A model generated the notes under the pieces. That model was not told where the DNA came from and did no database searches. It saw only the letters and a list, made by a program, of their open reading frames with translations. The translations under genes were made by a program, and so were the position numbers. From positions 1 through 64,000 of the forward strand of contig CBDANO010000004.1 in NCBI GenBank assembly GCA_965197665.1: a DNA stretch of 64,000 bases, given 5' to 3'. This document shows, piece by piece, positions 1 through 8,554 of the stretch; the first letter of the stretch is position 1; each line of letters starts with the position of its first letter. The DNA is from CBDANO01 sp965197665 (GTDB lineage Bacteria; Chloroflexota; Dehalococcoidia; Lucifugimonadales; UBA3495).

Positions 1-84
1 GTCCGGCCACCACCGCGCTATTCCGGAGGCCGGTTAACCGATGTGACCCAGTGCGGAGTGCCTGCTCCAGATTCAAGAACGCCT

Positions 85-158
85 GCGGCCGTAGCTCAGT
101 GGTAGAGCACTGCCCTCCCAAGGCAGATACGTGGGTCCGATTCCCATCGGCCGCTCCA
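85..158 (+). tRNA. tRNA-Gly (anticodon CCC), CCA encoded
   Basis: A complete cloverleaf is visible. The 7-bp acceptor GCGGCCG/CGGCCGC pairs 85-91 with 148-154, with T155 as discriminator and CCA at 156-158. The anticodon arm is CTGCC-CTCCCAA-GGCAG, giving anticodon CCC (Gly). The T-arm contains the GGTCCGATTCC pattern. It lies upstream of rpsU. Confidence 0.95.
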
Positions 159-382
159 ACAGTTGAGCTGCACAACTCGGGCCGTCGTTGATCCCGCTAC
201 TGTTCTTGGCGGCGGGGGCGTTAGGCTGGTACAATAAACGACGAACCGAGAAGCAACGAATCGAGGAAACGGACCGGCAGTTTAGCAGTCCAATTCAATC
301 GTCTGCCCGTCAGGTGAAGAGTTCCGGGCAACAACCCCTCCGGTAACGGCGAGACTAGGAAATATTGGCTCAGGAGTACTGG

Positions 383-571
383 ATGGCTTACGTAACCCCA
401 CGCGAGGGCGAAAACCCTGAAAGCCTGGTAAACCGTTTTCGCGCCTCGGTACAACACTCAGGAATACTCCGCGAATTGAAAGACCGGCGTTTCTTCCGGT
501 CCAAGGCTCAAAAAGCCCGGCTCGCGGCCCAACGGGCGGCCCGGCGGCGGCGGCGGCAAAACCGGCGCTAG
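383..571 (+). CDS. rpsU: 30S ribosomal protein S21 (bS21)
   Basis: Small basic protein of the 30S ribosomal subunit involved in translation initiation. The 62-residue product starts MAYVTPREGENPESLVNRF and ends in an Arg-rich tail, both typical of bS21. I chose the ATG at 383 because AGGAG at 372-376 sits 6 bases upstream; an in-frame TTG at 365 would add six residues not usual for the family. It appears to be a single gene next to tRNA-Gly. Confidence 0.95.
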   Translation: MAYVTPREGENPESLVNRFRASVQHSGILRELKDRRFFRSKAQKARLAAQRAARRRRRQNRR

Positions 572-984
572 GCCTTTCCCCAATCCGCGGACTTCACCCC
601 GTCTTACCGAGCGCCCCCTGGAACTGGCCGGTACGGGCGTCAAGGCAGGCCAACCGGCGCGGCCCCGCGGACGGTGGCCGCTTTGTCCAACCCGGGCATT
701 AGGCCGGCCCGCGACGCCCGGACTTCATGACCAACCTCCGCCCCGCCCTATTGAGGCCGAGAACCCCTCGAAGCTTTGACCCTTCCCGGTTCACCCGGTC
801 CCCGATAGTTACAAGCCCCCGGTTTGCGGCGTGTGGGGCACACTTGTTCAAAACGCTGCTGCGCCATACAGTCCATGGCGATGAAAGGCGCCCCTCGCCG
901 GCAGCACCCGTCGTTCCTAGCCCGGCCAACGGCCGCTGTTGTTTCACTTGAAAAGCTGCCTTGGGCTGGGATAATCTGAGTAGA
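572..984. other. 413-bp stretch with no gene seen
   Basis: GC-rich spacer between rpsU and tRNA-Ser. Open frames here run mostly antisense to the tRNA-Ser or have no recognisable content. I see no convincing hairpin terminator or RNA gene. Confidence 0.5.
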
Positions 985-1073
985 GGAGAGATGGCTGAGC
1001 GGACGAAAGCGCCGGTCTCGAAAACCGGTATACCCCCGTGGTATCGTGGGTTCGAATCCCACTCTCTCCGCCA
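985..1073 (+). tRNA. tRNA-Ser (anticodon CGA), CCA encoded; likely integration site
   Basis: Class II tRNA. The acceptor GGAGAGA/TCTCTCC pairs 985-991 with 1063-1069, G1070 is the discriminator and CCA is at 1071-1073. The anticodon arm CCGGT-CTCGAAA-ACCGG gives CGA (Ser). A long variable arm and the T-loop GGTTCGAATCC are present. A P4-type integrase starts 187 bases downstream, the usual arrangement when a tRNA 3' end is the attachment site. Confidence 0.95.
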
Positions 1074-1259
1074 ATATCTTCTTCCGGTGCCTTCCGTTAC
1101 CGTCCGTATTGTTCTAATTGTCCACTTTCCCAACTACACTTTCATAGAACAAAGCTGTCCATTGAGGTATTGTCCCATCCGCCGCCGTCTGCTACAATCC
1201 ATGTAAATACTTGGTATAATTCTTGGGTTATCCCAAGAGGGATAAGGGTTGGTGTAAGC

Positions 1260-2408
1260 ATGGCGGCCGGCAGACTTAGCGACAGGAAGGTCAAGGCCCT
1301 CCGGGAACCGGGGCGTTACGGCGATGGGGCTACGCTGTACTTGATAGTGGCTCCCGGAGGCTCCAAGCAGTGGGTCCAGCGATTGACCCTCCGGGGCAAA
1401 CAGACCGACATCGGGTTGGGCGGCTATCCGGTAGTGGGACTCAGGGAGGCGCGGGAGAAGGCCCAGGCCAACCGGGCTCAGGCCCGGTCCGGGGCCGACC
1501 CCCTGTTGAAGAAGCGCAGAGCGGCGGTACCGGCTTTTCGCAGCCTGGCCGCTCAGCACATCGAGGCCCTGCGCCCGTCATGGCGCAACGCCAAGCATGC
1601 GGCCCAGTGGGGGTCCACGCTGGCGGCCTACGCCTACCCGTTCATCGGGGATAGGCCGGTGGACCAGATAACCCGGGCCGATGTCATAGGCCTGCTATCG
1701 CCCATCTGGACGGAGAAGCCGGAGACGGCGCGGCGGGTGCGCCAGCGGGTGCGGGCGGTGATGGCCAGGGCCATAGCGTTGGAGTACATAGAGCACAATC
1801 CCGCCAGCGAGGGCATCGATGCGGCCCTAGCGAGGCTGCCCCGGGTCAAGGCGCACCATCCGGCGTTGCCCTACACCCAGGTTCCCGACGCCCTGAGGGC
1901 CGTGAGAGAATCGGCGGCCACGCCCACCGTGAAACTGGGCTTCGAGTTCCTGGCCCTGACCGCCTGCCGCTCCGGGGAGGTCCGGGGCGCAAGGTGGGAC
2001 GAGGTTGACCCGGACGCCGCCGCATGGACCGTGCCGGCGGCGCGGATGAAGGGGGGCCGGCCCCACCGGGTCCCTTTGTCCGAGCAAGCAACTGCGGTGC
2101 TGGTTGAGGCCCGGGGGCTGGATAACGGGTCCGGGCTGGTGTTCCCGGCGCCGCGCTCCGGGTTGGAGCTATCCAACATGGCTTTCGCCCAGCTGCTGCG
2201 GCGGCTGGGGCTGGACTTCGTACCCCACGGGCTGCGTTCCAGCTTCCGGGACTGGGCCGCGGAACAGACGGACGCGCCCCACACGGTCATGGAGGCGGCC
2301 CTGGCCCACAGTGTCAAGAACTCGACCGAAGCCGCTTACTTCCGCTCCGACCTGTTCGAGCTGCGGCGCGGCTTGATGGCGGAGTGGGGGAAGTTTCTGG
2401 GAGGGTGA
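1260..2408 (+). CDS. P4-type tyrosine site-specific integrase
   Basis: Tyrosine recombinase of the type that integrates genomic islands at tRNA 3' ends. The N-terminal DUF4102-like arm-binding domain (MAAGRLSDRKVKAL..., with a GGSKQWV...R..L.G.Q pattern) is followed by a core-binding region and the catalytic domain. Catalytic residues visible are Arg in TACRSGEVRGARWDEVD, His-x-x-Arg in HGLRSSFRDWAAE, the late His in ALAHSVKN and the nucleophile Tyr in TEAAYFRSD. Length is 382 residues, normal for the family. The ATG at 1260 is the first start that gives the usual N-terminus; the longer open frame runs back into the tRNA. The next gene starts 2 bases after the stop. Confidence 0.93.
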   Translation: MAAGRLSDRKVKALREPGRYGDGATLYLIVAPGGSKQWVQRLTLRGKQTDIGLGGYPVVGLREAREKAQANRAQARSGADPLLKKRRAAVPAFRSLAAQHIEALRPSWRNAKHAAQWGSTLAAYAYPFIGDRPVDQITRADVIGLLSPIWTEKPETARRVRQRVRAVMARAIALEYIEHNPASEGIDAALARLPRVKAHHPALPYTQVPDALRAVRESAATPTVKLGFEFLALTACRSGEVRGARWDEVDPDAAAWTVPAARMKGGRPHRVPLSEQATAVLVEARGLDNGSGLVFPAPRSGLELSNMAFAQLLRRLGLDFVPHGLRSSFRDWAAEQTDAPHTVMEAALAHSVKNSTEAAYFRSDLFELRRGLMAEWGKFLGG

Positions 2409-2409
2409 T

Positions 2410-3180
2410 ATGAAGAACCCTTGGGGAATTGTAGGAGAAAAAGCCGCCGGAGAGCATGTCCGCGAAAACCTGCGGTATTGGAAGGACGGCTTGAACTTCA
2501 CACCGGAAGACCTTCTCTGGATGGCTTGGTCTGGCATACAACCCTGGGAGGTCAAGCTGGAAGGGGAGGTCCTGCAGGGCCTGGTGAGACTGGCTCCTTT
2601 GGAGGAATGGCAAGTCGAGGAATCCAAAGCAGTGCGGAAGTCAATGAGCCCTGGCGCCGATTTGAAGCTGCGCAAGCTGGAGTTCGAGGGACGGTGGCAC
2701 CAGGCCATCGAGATAATCCGGCATCCGGAGACCTACGGCCCCTTGGGCGATGTGCTGGACCTCGGCTGGACTCGGGAGGGCGAGCTTTGGGAATGGATTG
2801 AAGCGTCGGACCGCAGCTGGGGCGCTTATGAAGGGGTCAAACGGCTGCTGAAGCGCCTGATGGATTCCAATCGGCCCATACCGCCCGCACTGACCGCATG
2901 GTCGACGGAGGTGGCGGCGGGCGACCGCAGTCAGCCAACCCTAGGCCATCGGCCGGCTTCGGAAATCCATCGAAACAGGGCCATATTGAAGACCATAAGG
3001 GACTTGACCGAAACCCCCGAACAGAGCAAAGCGGGAATCAAGAAGGTGACCAATGAGAAGGTTTATCAGTTGGTGGCTGAGGAACTAAACCTGGCACTTG
3101 AGACTGTCAGGACGATCTGGCGGAGGAGCAAGGTTCCCTTCGATGAGCAGTACATAGCTCCCTCTAAACGTCCGTTTTAG
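2410..3180 (+). CDS. Hypothetical protein, island accessory gene
   Basis: 256 residues directly after the integrase stop (TGA-T-ATG), so probably co-transcribed with it. I do not recognise a family. The N-terminal part is Trp-rich (MKNPWGIVGEK, LLWMAWSGIQPWEVKL). The C-terminal 55 residues look like a helix-turn-helix, with VYQLVAEELNLALETVRTIW followed by a basic RRSK segment, so DNA binding is plausible. Its position suggests a role with the integrase or in island regulation, but that is inference from context only. Confidence 0.6.
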   Translation: MKNPWGIVGEKAAGEHVRENLRYWKDGLNFTPEDLLWMAWSGIQPWEVKLEGEVLQGLVRLAPLEEWQVEESKAVRKSMSPGADLKLRKLEFEGRWHQAIEIIRHPETYGPLGDVLDLGWTREGELWEWIEASDRSWGAYEGVKRLLKRLMDSNRPIPPALTAWSTEVAAGDRSQPTLGHRPASEIHRNRAILKTIRDLTETPEQSKAGIKKVTNEKVYQLVAEELNLALETVRTIWRRSKVPFDEQYIAPSKRPF

Positions 3181-3266
3181 GGGGGATAAGGCCCGACCTT
3201 CTGCCTCTATTAACGGGGCCGGCTTGTCCCTAGAATTGTAGCCATCAGGCACGAAGAGGCCCGTTG

Positions 3267-3467
3267 ATGGCTATAGCAAGCCCATCCGACACCCGCATAC
3301 TGAGGCTCCCCGAAGTCCTGGCCAGGGTGGGCCTGAGCCGCTCCACCGTGTACCAGCGGATGGCCGCCGGCGACTTCCCCGCATCCGTCCAGTTGACCCC
3401 CAACTCCGTGGGCTGGCGCAGCGACGACATAGACGCTTGGATAGCCAGCCGAGCCCGGACGGCCTGA
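3267..3467 (+). CDS. AlpA-like / excisionase-type HTH protein
   Basis: 66-residue DNA-binding protein of the AlpA (prophage CP4-57 regulatory) type. The sequence follows the family layout: ILRLPEVLARVGLSRSTVYQ (winged HTH with the SRST-Y recognition segment), MAAGDFP, then a WRSDDIDAWIASR C-terminus. Such proteins act as excisionase or as activator of integrase in P4-like islands. The ATG at 3267 is preferred over a TTG at 3264. It supports reading 1.07-5.4 kb as remains of an integrative element. Confidence 0.85.
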   Translation: MAIASPSDTRILRLPEVLARVGLSRSTVYQRMAAGDFPASVQLTPNSVGWRSDDIDAWIASRARTA

Positions 3468-3630
3468 GGGTGTCCCGTGGAGTTGTTGACGCCGCACGGA
3501 GGCAAGCATACCCTCGGTCGAAATACCGTCCCTCCCCGGCCGGGTTGGGCACTAGCTGGGGGCCAATGAAGGCAACTCGCCATGGTGACTGTTACCGAAG
3601 TTGGGATGTGGTGGTCAACGCCGACTTAAC

Positions 3631-3646
3631 GGGCTTGTTGAAAAAG
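3631..3646 (+). repeat. Solitary IS1182-type terminal repeat
   Basis: The 16 bases GGGCTTGTTGAAAAAG are identical to the left end of the IS1182-family element at 5388-5403, in the same orientation, but no transposase follows. It is either a relic end or the end of a diverged element. Confidence 0.6.
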
Positions 3647-3706
3647 CCGTCGCCGGGTGGTGAGGATGGATATTCAACGTTCTACCAAGCTGGCGCGATG
3701 GCTCCG

Positions 3707-3760
3707 TTTGCTCATAGAGGAAGGGGTTCCCCTGGTACCAGAGGCCATACCCTAATAAGG
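3707..3760 (+). repeat. Repeat shared with 13917-13972
   Basis: About 55 bases (CCGTTTGCTCATAGAGGAAG and onward to GGCCATACCCTA) match the segment at 13917-13972 with scattered differences. In both copies the segment encodes an R-x-G-F-x-x-Y-x-R-P-Y-P peptide. It looks like the 5' end of one gene family present twice, each copy broken. Confidence 0.65.
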
Positions 3761-4302
3761 AAAAGGAACCTCCTCCGTGGCGCCACCTGCGGATAGAAGC
3801 CGTGGGGCCTAAGCCGCTGCGGGGAAAGACGGTGGGAGAACAGTACGGCAGCGGCGTGGCCCGGACCAAGCCCAAACGGAAGATTGTCAGGGGGATCACT
3901 CCCGCCAACATCTAGCAGGCGGCTGCCCTGCAGTTTTCCTTTGCCGTTCTGCCCCAGGGCAAGGCCGCCGGCCAGAACGTCATGGCCAAGGACATGGGGG
4001 AGGCGCTGAATGAAATAGATATCATTGACTTCGACACGGAGGAAGTCGATGAGGTCAAGATGGACAACGACACTCCGGCCCAGGAAGCCTTCCAGGAATC
4101 ATTGGAGCAGAACAAGGTGCTGCCCGGCCCTCTGTGGACGCGGCTGAAAAGCGACGACGCCACGCTGCGCAAAGGGCAGTTGCGGATGGCGGGGTTTCCG
4201 TACAGCCAAACCCGAGTGGAACAGACGCACGGGCGGTGGCTCAACTACCGACCGGGCCGCGATGGGAATGTGCCGGACATCAGGGGCCAATTTGAAGCGT
4301 AG
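3718..4302 (+). pseudogene. Decayed gene with lost start and in-frame amber codon
   Basis: One reading frame stays coding-like from 3718 to 4302 except for a TAG at 3913-3915. Upstream of the TAG it encodes RKGFPWYQRPYPNKEKEPPP and a basic segment ending KRKIVRGITPANI; downstream it continues QAAALQFSFAVLPQGKAAGQ, an acidic stretch (EIDIIDFDTEEVDEVKMDND) and a C-terminus ending DIRGQFEA. In the paralogous 5' end at 13.9 kb the codon before G-F is ATG; here it is AAG, so the start is lost. A short ORF from the ATG at 3982 could still be made (106 residues). I do not recognise the family. Confidence 0.5.
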
Positions 4303-4423
4303 TACCCCGAGGGAGGACACCATGATGTATGCCCAGTGCCGCCGATGTCGTCAACAGCCCTGCTGCGGTGGCCCTGTCGGACGTAGTTTATTACTCCACC
4401 CAACGGATTAGAGGGGCTTTATA

Positions 4424-4452
4424 CTTTGCGCAAAGTTTAAGATTAGTATAAA
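4424..4452 (+). promoter_or_regulatory. Candidate promoter with palindrome upstream of 4492
   Basis: The palindrome CTTTGCGCAAAG (4424-4435) overlaps a possible -35 (TTTGCG), with TATAAA at 4447-4452 after a 16-base spacer. It lies 40 bases before the AAGGAGGG ribosome-binding site of the gene at 4492. The element match is weak. Confidence 0.3.
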
Positions 4453-4491
4453 TCACGTGACTATACAGCTTCGAGCAAGGAGGGCAGGCTT

Positions 4492-4824
4492 ATGAACATC
4501 AAGATGACACTGGGAGAAGCGATCATGGTTCAGGACATGGACAGAGCCATTCGGGAGGGGTGGATCAACACCGCCACCCCGACCTTTACCGCTAGGGCGC
4601 TGGCGATGGCGGTTGAAAACACCGTAAGCCAGGGCGTGAATGTCGAGCGAAAGCTAACGGCGCTGCTGGACCGCATGGGTGTTTTTATGGACAGGCGGAC
4701 ATACCGCCGAGAAACCAAGGCATTGTTGGAGATTTTGCCGGAGTGGTGTCGAGAAGCGTCGCGTGAAAGAGAGAGAGTGAGAGAAGAATCAGCCATCGCG
4801 CCACGATTTTATTCTACGTGTTAA
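4492..4824 (+). CDS. Hypothetical protein, 110 aa
   Basis: The start at 4492 is supported by a strong AAGGAGGG (4479-4486) upstream. The product is mostly helical-looking (MNIKMTLGEAIMVQDMDRAI..., LLDRMGVFMDRRTYRRETKA) with a very polar C-terminus (REASRERERVREE). No signal peptide, membrane segment or known motif is seen. It lies inside the putative integrated element and I do not recognise it. Confidence 0.5.
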   Translation: MNIKMTLGEAIMVQDMDRAIREGWINTATPTFTARALAMAVENTVSQGVNVERKLTALLDRMGVFMDRRTYRRETKALLEILPEWCREASRERERVREESAIAPRFYSTC

Positions 4825-4990
4825 TGGCTAAATCTATAGTCCTCTTCCTATATTTCGGAGTATTTCGGACTGCTGGGAGCTATTGATGTTCGTTTTATCG
4901 ATGCCATCCAGACCGGCTCCGCCGTAACCCTCATCCCCAGCCTCACATCCAGAGCAGATTTCGACGCCGGGGCCGACCTCCGGCATTCCG

Positions 4991-5387
4991 ATGCTGCCCA
5001 GACCGATGCCACCGGAGCTGACGACACCAACGCCGACCTCACCGTCGGGGTTGGCCATGCCAACGGAGCCGGAACCTGATCCCAACACTGCCCCAGGACG
5101 CAGCAGGACCGTCTCTAACGCCAACACCAACCCCCGACCAGCGGCCAAGCATCACCACATCTGTGGACACAGAGACTTCTGCGGGGCACCCTGTGGCAAT
5201 TCAGACAACGATTCCCGCGCCGACCGTGCGGTTCTACGAGTCAAAGATCGATGCAGCTATGGACCCAGATCCGCGAACCGACGTAGCCTTGTTCAACAAC
5301 CTGATTCTTTCGGGCTATGAGGACTCGGCGACTCGGGTGATCACCAACCGCGCCGTTGCTACGGGCCATGTAAAAGGCGCGAGGTAA
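4991..5387 (+). pseudogene. Pro/Thr-rich protein remnant, frameshifted, cut by IS1182
   Basis: The first part reads MPPELTTPTPTSPSGLAMP and PTEPEPDPNTAPG in one frame. After about 5110-5160 the plausible frame changes and continues to DTETSAGHPVAIQTTIPAPT and RTDVALFNNLILSGYEDSAT, stopping at 5387 against the IS1182 left end. The upstream DNA (TATTTCGGACTGC near 4857) resembles the region before the Pro/Gly/Ser-rich gene at 14902, so the two may be paralogs. A broken gene is more likely than two genuine small ones. Confidence 0.35.
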
Positions 5388-7003
5388 GGGCTTGTTGAAA
5401 AAGTCCGCTGCCGAGGGATGTGCTGTTCAAGTAGAATGGGGCCACCACAGGCACGGAGGGGAGGAAGACGATGCTGGAGCCGCTGGACCGCTGCCGAAGA
5501 GACTCTACCCTGTTTCAGTTCACTGCCAAGCAGTTGCGGGATTTTATCGATCCCAATCACCTGTTGATCCAGATTGACGAGCAACTGGACTTCGCCAAAC
5601 TTGTCGCTCCCTTGGAAGGGAGGTATTGCCCCGACTTTGGCCGGCCCGCAATTCATCCCGAGGTGATCGTGCGGGCGCTTCTCGTCTGCTCGCTCTACAA
5701 CATTGCTTCCTTCAGGCGACTTTGTTCAGCCATCTCCGAGAGTATTGCCTATCGGTGGTTTTGTTTCCTCACCATCGACGACCCGGTGTTTGACCATTCC
5801 ACCATCACCCACTTCATCAATCGCATCGGACGGGAGGGATTCTCCGAGGTCTTTGACCGCCTGAATCAGGAGTTGCTGCGGATGGGGCTGCTGTCGCCAG
5901 AGCTGTACGTTGATTCCAGCATGGTCAAGGCCAACGTCAACAGTTGTGGCCTCTCCCGCAGCGGCATGACCGCGGAGGAGTTCCAACAACAGGCTATTGA
6001 AGAGAATGGGCTCTTTGTGATTGCTCACGCAACCGTTGACCACAGAGGGGTTGAGCACGAGGAGCTCAGGTATTTCCAAGATGCCAAAGGCCGGCTGCCG
6101 CTGAGCCCGGTTGATACCGACGCGCGTTGGCGCACCACCAGACCCGGTAAACCCTCGGGCTTAAATTACCAAGAGAATGTGATATCAGACCGAGGCGGTT
6201 TTATCCTGGCCCGAGGGATCACCCATGCCTCCATAGGAGAATGGAAAGCGGTTCCGCAGTTGCTGGAGCGACTGCCCCTCCAGCCCGTGTCACTGACGGG
6301 AGACACCGGCTACAGCGCAGGTAAGCTGCGGCAACTCCTCGAGCAGCGGAATATAACGGCTTACATTCCTATACACCCCATACAGGAATCCAACATAGTG
6401 TCCACCCGGGACTTCGACTATCAAGGCCATCATCTGGTGTGTCCGCAGAGCAAAATCCTGAACCGGGGCAGGTTTCACAACCGGGACGGCGTTTATCAAT
6501 ACGTGGCCCGCCAGAAGGACTGTCAAGCATGCCCGATAAAGGCCGATTGCCTCTCTCCAGGACAAAAACGCCGACACATCGGCCTCACCATGTATCACCC
6601 GCTGTACCTGAAGGCCAGGGAGCGGAACGGGACTGCCGCCTATCACCGGGAGCGGATAAGCCGCCGTATCGTCGCGGCAGGGACCTTTGCATCCCTGGAC
6701 AGACTGGGCTGGGCCAAGTCCCGGCTGCGCGGATTGTGGAAAGTCGACTGCGAAGGATATATGGCCGCTCTGGCCCACAACGTACTGAAAATGGTGCGCA
6801 GGCTGAGCTTGGGCGTCGGCCCTCCCGGCCCGGCATCACCGGGACCGGACGCCTCTGAGTCGTCTGGTTGGGGGCCGGACGCTGTGATGCCGGATCGTCC
6901 TGGGCTTATCACAAGGACTCTACGTACGAGGAGGCTTGCCGCTATCGCCTGACTGGTTTTCTGCAATGACCACTGCCCTCCCTCTTACTTTTTCAACAAG
7001 CCA
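5388..7003 (+). mobile_element. IS1182-family insertion sequence (copy 1)
   Basis: A transposase of IS1182 type is bounded by inverted ends: GGGCTTGTTGAAAAAGT at 5388-5404 and the complement ACTTTTTCAACAAGCCA at 6987-7003. The inverted symmetry continues outside these ends (TGTAAAAGGCG...GAGGTAA on both sides), and that outer motif matches the ends of the IS21-like element at 11675. Confidence 0.85.
5471..6952 (+). CDS. IS1182-family transposase
   Basis: 493-residue DDE transposase that catalyses movement of the surrounding IS. The N-terminal region (LLIQIDEQLDFAKLVAPLEG, RPAIHPEVIVRALLV) is the conserved DUF772 segment. The catalytic domain shows YVDSSMVKANVNS (first Asp), LTGDTGYSAGKL (second Asp) and a Cys-containing CQACPIKADCLSPG motif before the C-terminal DDE_Tnp_1-type end (KSRLRGLWKVDCEGYMAALA). 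The open frame is complete with normal length, so this copy may be active. The ATG at 5471 follows GGAGGGGAGGAAG. Confidence 0.92.
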   Translation: MLEPLDRCRRDSTLFQFTAKQLRDFIDPNHLLIQIDEQLDFAKLVAPLEGRYCPDFGRPAIHPEVIVRALLVCSLYNIASFRRLCSAISESIAYRWFCFLTIDDPVFDHSTITHFINRIGREGFSEVFDRLNQELLRMGLLSPELYVDSSMVKANVNSCGLSRSGMTAEEFQQQAIEENGLFVIAHATVDHRGVEHEELRYFQDAKGRLPLSPVDTDARWRTTRPGKPSGLNYQENVISDRGGFILARGITHASIGEWKAVPQLLERLPLQPVSLTGDTGYSAGKLRQLLEQRNITAYIPIHPIQESNIVSTRDFDYQGHHLVCPQSKILNRGRFHNRDGVYQYVARQKDCQACPIKADCLSPGQKRRHIGLTMYHPLYLKARERNGTAAYHRERISRRIVAAGTFASLDRLGWAKSRLRGLWKVDCEGYMAALAHNVLKMVRRLSLGVGPPGPASPGPDASESSGWGPDAVMPDRPGLITRTLRTRRLAAIA

Positions 7004-7050
7004 TTACCTCCGCCTTTTACATCAGGGTTAGGTGGTTAGACGAATTCGGC

Positions 7051-7521
7051 TCAGCACACGGTCGGATAGGCTTCCCCTTCAAAGATGCCGTTGGCCTTCT
7101 GCATCTCACGGACGTAGCAGATGATCTTCTCCACATCATCCGATGAGACGCCGGCGACTGGAGCCATGTCGCCAAATACCCAGTGGTGTTCCCGCACACC
7201 CTGACGGACGGCATTGCGAATGCTGAAGTCCGGGTGATGGCCCGGCTCGTAGATTTTGTGAATCAGAGGCGGACCCTGACCAGTACCAGAGGCATTGGCA
7301 CCGTGACAGACCGAGCAGTTCGCATTGAACAGTTCTTCGCCTGCACGAGCCGTGTCGGACAAGGAGGGTCCCGTCACCGCAACCTGTCCAACACCGTTCG
7401 ATTCCGTAGGTTCACGCTGTGGATCTCTCTCTCCGCCACATCCAATCGCCATCAGCAGGATGCAGACCCCGATTACGGGATATACGAAGAGTCGACCGAT
7501 CGAATATCCGCCTCTGATCAT
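7051..7521 (-). CDS. c-type cytochrome lipoprotein
   Basis: Membrane-anchored class I c-type cytochrome, an electron carrier outside the cytoplasmic membrane. The N-terminus MIRGGYSIGRLFVYPVIGVC continues to a lipobox LLMAIGC followed by GGERD. One haem-binding site CSVCH (residues about 72-76) and a downstream Met in FGDMAPVAG, a likely sixth ligand, are present. Length is 156 residues, normal for a mono-haem protein. I chose this ATG because GGAGGG lies 9 bases upstream and it places the signal peptide correctly. No electron-transfer partner is adjacent; its neighbours are IS elements. Confidence 0.88.
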   Translation of the reverse strand: MIRGGYSIGRLFVYPVIGVCILLMAIGCGGERDPQREPTESNGVGQVAVTGPSLSDTARAGEELFNANCSVCHGANASGTGQGPPLIHKIYEPGHHPDFSIRNAVRQGVREHHWVFGDMAPVAGVSSDDVEKIICYVREMQKANGIFEGEAYPTVC

Positions 7522-7877
7522 AGCGGGGATTCCCTCCGTATCATTTCCACCCCGACCTACGGTGAAGGCTGGTGGCAAGTGGTGAACTACCCTATTTTCT
7601 ACACAGGTCCGAGTGCGAGTTTTGCGGGTCAATCCGCTGTTGTAGACAATGCGGCAAACCCCCTTGGGAGCACGTTGCCCAGTGCACCATGGGGTCTATC
7701 CACATTGTAGTGTCTCCGCTGTTGACAGAAAACGTATTTTCCATTCCTCAGGTAGATATCAATGTACTTATTGCATAGGTATACTATGGCCTATTCGATG
7801 TTTGATCTTTGCCGGTACCTTATAGGCAACCCCGAGCAAGGAGACAAATGATTGGCAGGACACGCGCCGCCCTTGAC
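7522..7877. other. 356-bp stretch with no gene seen
   Basis: Spacer between the cytochrome promoter side and the broken IS21 istA fragment. AT-rich patches near 7770-7830 could hold the cytochrome promoter on the other strand, but I cannot pick one. No recognisable coding content. Confidence 0.4.
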
Positions 7878-8449
7878 ACATGGTGGGGTACGTGCGGCGC
7901 AACTTCCTGGTGCCGGTCCCGTCCTTCGATAGCTTCGAGGCGCTGAACGACCACCTGGAGCGGCGGTGTCTGGCGCGGATGGATGTCAAACTGAGGGGCT
8001 ACACAGAGACCATCGGCCAGCGGATGGAGCGGGACCTGGAGGCCCTGCTGCCGCTGCCGGCCGAGCCCTACGACGCCTGCGAGAAGCAGGCGGGCCGGGT
8101 CAGCTTCCTGTCTCTGGTCCGGTACCGCACCACCGACTACTCGGTCCCGGTGGCCTACGGGTATCGGGATGTGCTGGTAAGGGGCTACGTGGACCAGGTG
8201 GTCATCAGCTGCGGGTCCGAGGTCATCGCCCGCCATCACCGCTCCTACCAGCGGGACGACTTCGTGTTCGACCCCATCCACTACCTGCCGCTCCTGGAAA
8301 AGAAGACGGGCGCCCTGGACCAGGCCGCTCCCCTGCAGGGATGGGACCTGCCCAAGGAGTTTGCCACGCTGCGGTGCCTGCTGGAGTCCCGGATGGGACG
8401 AAGGGGCAAGGGGGAGTTCGTCCAGGTATTCCGGCTGTTGGAGAGCTTC
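7878..8449 (+). pseudogene. IS21-family istA, C-terminal fragment
   Basis: C-terminal half of an IS21-type transposase. It begins abruptly at MVGYVRRNFLVPVPSFDSFE, which is internal in the related copy on the minus strand at about 10.7 kb, and includes RTTDYSVPVAYGYRDVLVRG and LESRMGRRGKGEFVQVFRLL. It is cut at 8449 by the left end of an inserted IS21-family element. It is not the other half of the minus-strand fragment: both contain the VGYVRRNF segment with differences (EALNDHLER here, DALNAHLEQ there). Confidence 0.8.
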
Positions 8450-8554
8450 TGTTATTTACGGGTTAGAAATGAGCCAAAAATTACGGGTTGGAATTGAGCC
8501 ACCCTGGTAGGGCAGGCATCATAGCCGAAGCTTCGGTGGAGGTGCCTGCAAGAA

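Noticed and set aside
748..1074. Minus-strand ORF reading MAERVGFEPTIPRG
   Set aside because: It is antisense to tRNA-Ser; this peptide is a well-known artefact of reading tRNA-Ser backwards.
7427..7438. CTCTCTCCGCCA identical to the tRNA-Ser 3' end, as a possible attR
   Set aside because: It lies inside the signal-peptide/lipobox coding region of an intact cytochrome gene; an attR there would split the gene between element and chromosome. Only 12 low-complexity bases match, and a 10-base match also occurs near 34254.
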